Shown: positions 59,453 through 64,000 of the stretch, piece by piece
Layout: every line of letters starts with the position of its first letter
Position numbering within the stretch: position 1 is the first letter of the stretch
Source of the DNA: Cantharellus purpuraceus
Lineage: Eukaryota; Basidiomycota; Agaricomycetes; Cantharellales; Hydnaceae
DNA length: 64,000 bases
Assembly: GCA_025174535.1 (NCBI GenBank)
Contig: JALBUN010000017.1
Span: forward strand, 558,001-622,000
Direction of reading: 5' to 3'
Translations under genes and position numbers: made by a program
Notes under the pieces: model-generated
The model's database searches: none
Seen by the model: the letters and a program-made list of their open reading frames with translations, nothing else
What the model was told of the DNA's origin: nothing

Positions 59453-59883
59453 CCTCGATGCGTCCTGGCTCGTCAATGTGTGAATTCAGGGGATACCATT
59501 ATCCCCTCACTTCCACTGTCTAATAGACAGTGAGCTAGTGTTCCACCAATCTCCCAATACCCAGAGATTGTTTTGTTGTCTATGCATGGTCTATCTGGTT
59601 GCACTGTCAACTTCTGTCAGCTCCTATGATTATATATAGGTTCAGCCGATCTGTTGACACTGACAGCAGCTATATGCAGCTGTCGTGATTCCCTGCTTCT
59701 CGGGAATCTTGTTGCACTACAGAAACACACTGCATAGGTGTGTCTCAGTGGAATTTGATCATTGGGTCAAATTTGTATTGCATTAGAGTGATACATTGGT
59801 GTAGCCTCCCTTTCAGGGGCATCATCTTGGTTGTCCCATTTGTATGGGGTGACCTCTTCATCCCATTCATCAGCCACTTCTAT
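59453..59883 (-). pseudogene. element G gag end and protease start, copy 2
   Basis: Same as copy 1 apart from C/G at 59702. It ends at the TCTAT target duplication of LTR-B. Confidence 0.8.
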
Positions 59884-60406
59884 TGTTATGACTATATTCA
59901 TTAATGCCCAGATCCCCATCCGATCCACTCAGATCCCCACACATATGAAATTTATACTCCATTTGGAAACCACTACGTCTCCATTTTCCTGTCCGATTGT
60001 CACCGCCAATTCCGCCCATCCATCTCCAGTTCCGATTGATGCATCAGCATCACCATAGGAACCCGGACATCCGTCCCCGTCGGCCTCGGAGACCCATCAC
60101 CGGAGTAATTATTATTAGATTTCAAATATGTATTTAAGTTGCCCGACTGGGGACTTCATTCCCCAGTTCGAATATTGAATCACGCCTAGCTCCTAAGTCT
60201 GATCCTAACTCTCTAAGTCATACTCCATCTCCAAAATCTCAGACACCGGTATTAGTGAGGGCGCAGCATATAAGCTGAAGCCAAGTCCGTTCTGACCCCC
60301 ATGATGTGCTCCGACTCCGACCCAACCTCCAACCCAACCTCCAACCCAACCTCCAACCCAACCTCCAACCCAACCTCCAACCCCCAATCGGACCTAGTGC
60401 ATAACA
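59884..60406. repeat. solo LTR-B inserted in gag of element G
   Basis: 523 bp, TGTTATG...CATAACA, flanked by TCTAT at 59879-59883 and 60407-60411. Removing it rejoins the gag frame at EKVSAI/EVADEWDEEV. It carries five 12-bp CCCAACCTCCAA repeats. Confidence 0.88.
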
Positions 60407-60411
60407 TCTAT

Positions 60412-60560
60412 AGCTGATACTTTTTCGTCTAGATGGTCCTTGCGATCATCCATTGTTTCTTCATGTTCTCCCTCTATCAGGGAGAATCCATCTACCTTAT
60501 CCTCCACTATGTGTTTTGGAACCCGCAAAATTATGGTGTTAGGGCAAACTCTAAATCACC
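60412..60560 (-). pseudogene. element G gag segment upstream of LTR-B
   Basis: ILRVPKHIVEDKVDGFSLIE and GEHEETMDDRKDHLDEKVSA lie in frame with the segment beyond LTR-B. The 5' continuation is lost in stops beyond 60560. Confidence 0.6.
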
Positions 60561-60599
60561 ACAATTCCGTGAATGAACAGCTGAGAAGAATATCAAACC

Positions 60600-61620
60600 C
60601 TGCTGCAGCACAACTCCAGAAACAATTTAACGTTTGTACTTTGGTTACAATCCCTTGTATTGGTCAATGCAGACTATATGCAGAAAAGTAATACATTTCT
60701 TAGCAGCAAGAAATGAATAAGACTTCCAGAGTCTAGAGTTCATGGACGCTTAGGGGTCCAGATATTCCAAAAAGAGGGGAATGCACTTAGAGGCTAAAGG
60801 AAGTAGGTGGATGAATCCAACCGTCCAACCAGTGGCACTCAGAAGCGGGTAACAACGATGTGTGAAGTAGTCTAGCAACTGCTTCACACAAGTTCAAGCT
60901 TCTAATGCTCTGCAAAGGCAGTACACACTAGTAACTTAAACAAGAGCACTAATGGCAGGACTATTGACAGACAATCTCACCCTGTAGATTTGTAGTCATG
61001 TGAGGCAGATACTACACTCATGCCCAAAGCAGGAATATCACTACTTTGAGTGCAATCTAGTACAGTTACACAACTGTAAAAGATCCTTGAACTGGACAAT
61101 CAACAGTTACTGAGATAGAGGATGACACTGTATGTCACTCTAGTCACACTGGTGTGCAGAAGATGGGTAGAATAGGTTGGATATGTTACTATTTCAGAGG
61201 CAGAATGGCCTCCTTATATATTGTATTTACAGGGGCTGAGTAATGGTTCTGGAATATTCTACCTATTAATAGATGGAAACTACTGGAAGGTTGTGGAAGG
61301 TGGAAGAAAGGGGTAGAATATTCCAAGCCAATCACAGGTTCTGACCACTGCATTAACACTGATCAGAGCTGAATAATGGTTCTGGAAAGTTCTATCTAAT
61401 AATAGAAGGAAACAGCTAGAATGTTATGGAAAGGGGTAGAATATTCCAAGGCAATCACCTGATCTGATCTCTGAACTAGGCACTGATCAGGCAAAAAGAA
61501 GGGTGTCCACCCTGTTTTCTGCACTGGTTTGGACAGCCATGGATAGCCACATCTCAGGTGATGATCTGCATGGAAAATAGTGCCCTGAGAGGCTGTGGTT
61601 GTCAAGTTAGAGAATATTTA
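60600..61620. other. LTR-like or 5' untranslated sequence of a retroelement
   Basis: No ORF. It includes a TATA-like CTTATATATTG (about 61211) and a 130-bp imperfect tandem duplication. Hairpins such as GTGTGAAG..CTTCACAC (60869-60898) continue to about 61.1 kb, suggesting it still belongs to G. Confidence 0.4.
61236..61489. repeat. imperfect tandem repeat, unit about 125-130 bp
   Basis: Both units start GCTGA(G/A)TAATGGTTCTGGAA, contain AAAGGGGTAGAATATTCCAA and end CACTGATCAG. Confidence 0.75.
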
Positions 61621-61917
61621 TTGATCAGAGACATCTGAGCTTGAATTCAGGCCGAATGCCTGGTCCAAAGGTGGAGAGCTGGCTGTGTGAAGGTTTGTGG
61701 GTGCCTATGGGTCCACAACTGTAGCACAGCAGAAATAAATCATTCTGGGCCGAGTTCTGCATGGAATATTCCTGAAAAAATATGGAAAAATAGAGAATAA
61801 GTCCATTCCAGGTACAAGCATCAAATATATGCTGATATTTAGGAATGGAAAAGCAAAGTATAGCACATTGGTGCTGCATAAATAGGATTTGATAGGGAAA
61901 AGGTGGTTCCCATACAG

Positions 61918-62827
61918 CTGACCTATCCTCCCACTTCAATCCAACTCAAGTTACATCGTGTCAGGCAAAGGGACCAAATACCCTTGGAACAGGATACCAT
62001 ATGGAGACAGATCACTAAGACAATAAGGAGTATTTGTTGTGGATGCTGACTGAAGTCCTCATGTGACTCAGGGTCAATTTACCTTCGGAGCCGTATGGAA
62101 GATGGTATTGGTGGACATTTCTATTGTTCTTTTATATGACTCACCCCTGTTTCATCTTTTAATTCATTCATACACAACTTACTCATCCTTGTTCTATTTT
62201 TGGTTCTTTTATTACTCATCACCTCCTATTCTTACAAAGATTACCCCTATCCATCGTTTCATTTCTCCATGATTTCCCCATTAGTAGTTCAACTTCACAT
62301 GCTTTGTCAGCTGGCTTGATCAGCATTTCTTGCATCATATCACATCATTTGCTCCTCATATTGTGTTGTTGTGCCCTGGGGATTTGTATATAAAAGGGCA
62401 CTAGTTTTCGCCTTTGGGATCAATCAACAAGTTTTCAGCCAACACTCTAAAGTCAAAGTCCATGCTCTAAGTCTATGCTCTACGCTCTATATCACAATCC
62501 ATCATCTCTACACTGAGGCAAAGCACCTTGGTTCAACGATCAGATTTCCCTCCGCCACTGAGAGGTTGCATCTCCTGAAACCAGCTTTTGCATACCTCCC
62601 AACTGGGCTCCCCATTGTCATCCAGTCACAGAGCATGATCAACCATCTGGACCGTCCCTTTCACCCCATCCTCCTCCAACCACAGAGCACTATTACACTT
62701 TCCTGTTACTCAGTGCTACCCCTACCCCTCGACCTGATTGTTCTTTGGCGTGCTGAACAACTGCATTACACACCATCTGTTTGCTAGGACTGTTGCATGC
62801 AGGCTTATAGGATCTATTCCATAAGCG
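61918..62827 (+). mobile_element. element X, inverted and truncated copy
   Basis: Matches the reverse complement of 53251-54145, roughly 10% diverged, from the end of the X ORF through the TATA box to the X terminus. It ends beside a fragment of G ORF3. It is older than the two duplicated copies. Confidence 0.75.
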
Positions 62828-63045
62828 AACCGACAGCGGGCTGGTTAAGTGCTGCTCCAGAGGCAATGCATTTAGCAAACTCCTCTAATATAGCAGCATG
62901 ATTGGGGGTGATGCCCCCCAATCATCCAAACCAGAGTGCAAGCTCTAATTCAGTATGTTCTTTGGGGGAGCGATTCCCCCAATCATATGCTCCAGTGACT
63001 GAAGTGCAAAAGGTGTCACCAAGAGTTGGTGAGAACTTTTGACCA
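62828..63045 (-). pseudogene. fragment of a second element G copy (ORF3 part)
   Basis: About 97% identical to 47597-47815, same orientation, with GGGCTGGTTAA(G/A)TGCTGCTC at one end and AGAACTTTTGACCACT at the other. X is inserted next to it. Confidence 0.8.
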
Positions 63046-63049
63046 CTCT

Positions 63050-64000
63050 GATCTCTGAAAACATCACTCTGATCTGAACTTCAACTTCAAAATTTATAAG
63101 TCAACCCCATTACTTCTCTTAGTTCACTCTGAAATTACATTCAAGAAGTCATTTTGTTTCTACAAGTTATACATCATGCTTCCTTCTTCCCTTCCCCTTG
63201 TCCACCTCAGCTTCTGTCTCCAACTCACTATCATCTTTCACATTGTTAAGAAAAGATATGGAGGGGTGTTGTGGGTGAGTGTAAAATGATGGTGAGGGAT
63301 GGTGGCGAAGTAGATTTTGAATAGGGGAGCAATTACTGCAAGGATGCAGATATATGCGGGGTCGATGGAAAGATATTGTTTAGTAGAGTAATGTTACCAA
63401 ATATCAGAATATTTGGTTGAAAACTGGGACTTCTGCGAAATATTTGAGCAGAAATGGGAATAGCAACACTTCGAAAAAGTGTTTGCTTAATAGAAATGGA
63501 TGTAATGATCCAAATCGTTCGTAATTTGAGATAGCAATAATTGATGCAATATCCTAATGGGATATGCAAAAGATTTCCAATCGAATAGGTCGTTTAGGAG
63601 TTATTCCAGGAACGACAGAAAGTTGACACAAGCTGTTTGTTTGCAGCTTGGAAGGGATTAAGAGTAATGAATCTCCTTATTGATACTCGTACACAGTTGT
63701 AGTTAATATACAATTTGACAATCACATGATAAAAAAGCCTTTTAGTAAGATTGAAACATATGATAAAAGAAATGATGTGGATACTGATAATATGTGATGT
63801 CATGGGGAAAAACTTTTTACAGAGAAAGGAGTTTTTACCCGTTTGACTTGAGGTTTATGACGAATGAAAATCATCATAATACCTCCCTTTTTGAGTAGTA
63901 ACCACCCCCGTAGAACGAAAGGATGGCTCACAAAATAAAATCGAAAAACACCTTCTCCTCATCCCTTAATCAAAAAATTCCCAAACTTTTCACAACTTTT
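63050..64000. other. AT-rich interval at window end
   Basis: No supported gene; short ORFs without motifs. Confidence 0.35.

Larger units (their letters stand above)
50721..60361. repeat. 4.82-kb tandem duplication inside element G
   Basis: Unit 1 (50721-55540) and unit 2 (55541-60361) are nearly identical with an offset of 4820 bp, then 4821 bp after a T-run indel. Differences noticed: A/G at 51079/55899, the T run at 52529/57349, T/C at 53497/58318, C/G at 54881/59702, and a few changes in the LTRs. Each unit holds gag end, protease, X, RT, RNase H, integrase fragment and one LTR junction. Confidence 0.93.
47034..60600 (-). mobile_element. element G: large decayed Ty3/gypsy retrotransposon, internally duplicated
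   Basis: Order on the minus strand: gag end (60560-60412), protease, RT, RNase H, integrase remnant with chromodomain, a non-pol ORF, polypurine tract and 3' LTR. The 5' LTR was not found. It is interrupted by solo LTRs of another family and by element X, and 4.82 kb is tandemly duplicated. Conserved arginines are frequently TGA. The integrase HHCC and DDE core are missing, so it could not integrate on its own. Short perfect inverted repeats are dense through all parts of G but not its insertions. The element's 5' limit beyond 60600 is uncertain. Confidence 0.85.

Noticed and set aside
60205..60387. Gly/Trp/Val repeat ORF on the minus strand
   Set aside because: It is the translation of the 12-bp CCCAACCTCCAA minisatellite in LTR-B, not a gene.
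47264..60560. Hairpins of element G as microRNA precursors or a CRISPR-like array
   Set aside because: Arms are only 6-10 bp and sequences differ from hairpin to hairpin with no repeated unit, so neither fits.

Overview
This is nuclear DNA of a filamentous basidiomycete, most likely an Agaricomycete. Genes are broken by many short introns (about 45-70 nt, GT..AG), and the families seen are typical of mushrooms: F-box proteins, multi-pass membrane proteins, a DUF6535 relic, an HMG-box factor, and Ty1/copia and Ty3/gypsy retrotransposons. Gene models were assembled by eye from reading frames and splice signals, so exon ends are approximate unless stated.

Region 1 (1-7.5 kb) is compact housekeeping DNA: a 2-oxoglutarate/Fe(II) oxygenase (+), an F-box protein (-) and the ribosome-biogenesis factor UTP14 (+). 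Region 2 (7.5-9 kb) has no protein gene. It holds two divergent spliceosomal snRNA genes, U4 (-) and U2 (+), and each appears to be interrupted near its 5' end by a spliceosomal-type intron. They share a 13-bp upstream motif and a TATA box.

Region 3 (9-24 kb) carries an aerolysin-like beta-pore-type protein (tentative), a copia LTR relic, a multi-pass membrane protein, a small unknown protein, exonuclease V (EXO5), an Ark/Prk/AAK1-type kinase with a long disordered tail, and a mitochondrial NIPSNAP protein. Region 4 (24-43 kb) is gene-poor. It has a decayed copia gag with its LTR, an Agaricomycete-specific hypothetical protein, a broken copy of the 3' end of COQ1, COQ1 itself (ubiquinone side chain), a DUF6535 pseudogene, a tandem duplication and an HMG-box gene.

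Region 5 (43.6-63.1 kb) is a nested retrotransposon island: a copia pol (-), then a Ty3/gypsy pol (+) interrupted by a large, decayed gypsy element on the minus strand, here called G. G lacks the integrase catalytic core, carries an extra ORF downstream of pol, and has conserved arginines replaced by TGA. Two solo LTRs of another family and a 1.4-kb element (X) are inserted in it. A 4.82-kb stretch of G between the two solo LTRs is tandemly duplicated at about 99.9% identity, with target-site duplications that point to unequal LTR-LTR recombination.

The most unusual signals are the intron-bearing U2 and U4 genes and the dense lattice of short perfect inverted repeats through the whole of G, including codons of conserved motifs. 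The inserted LTRs and X lack this lattice.
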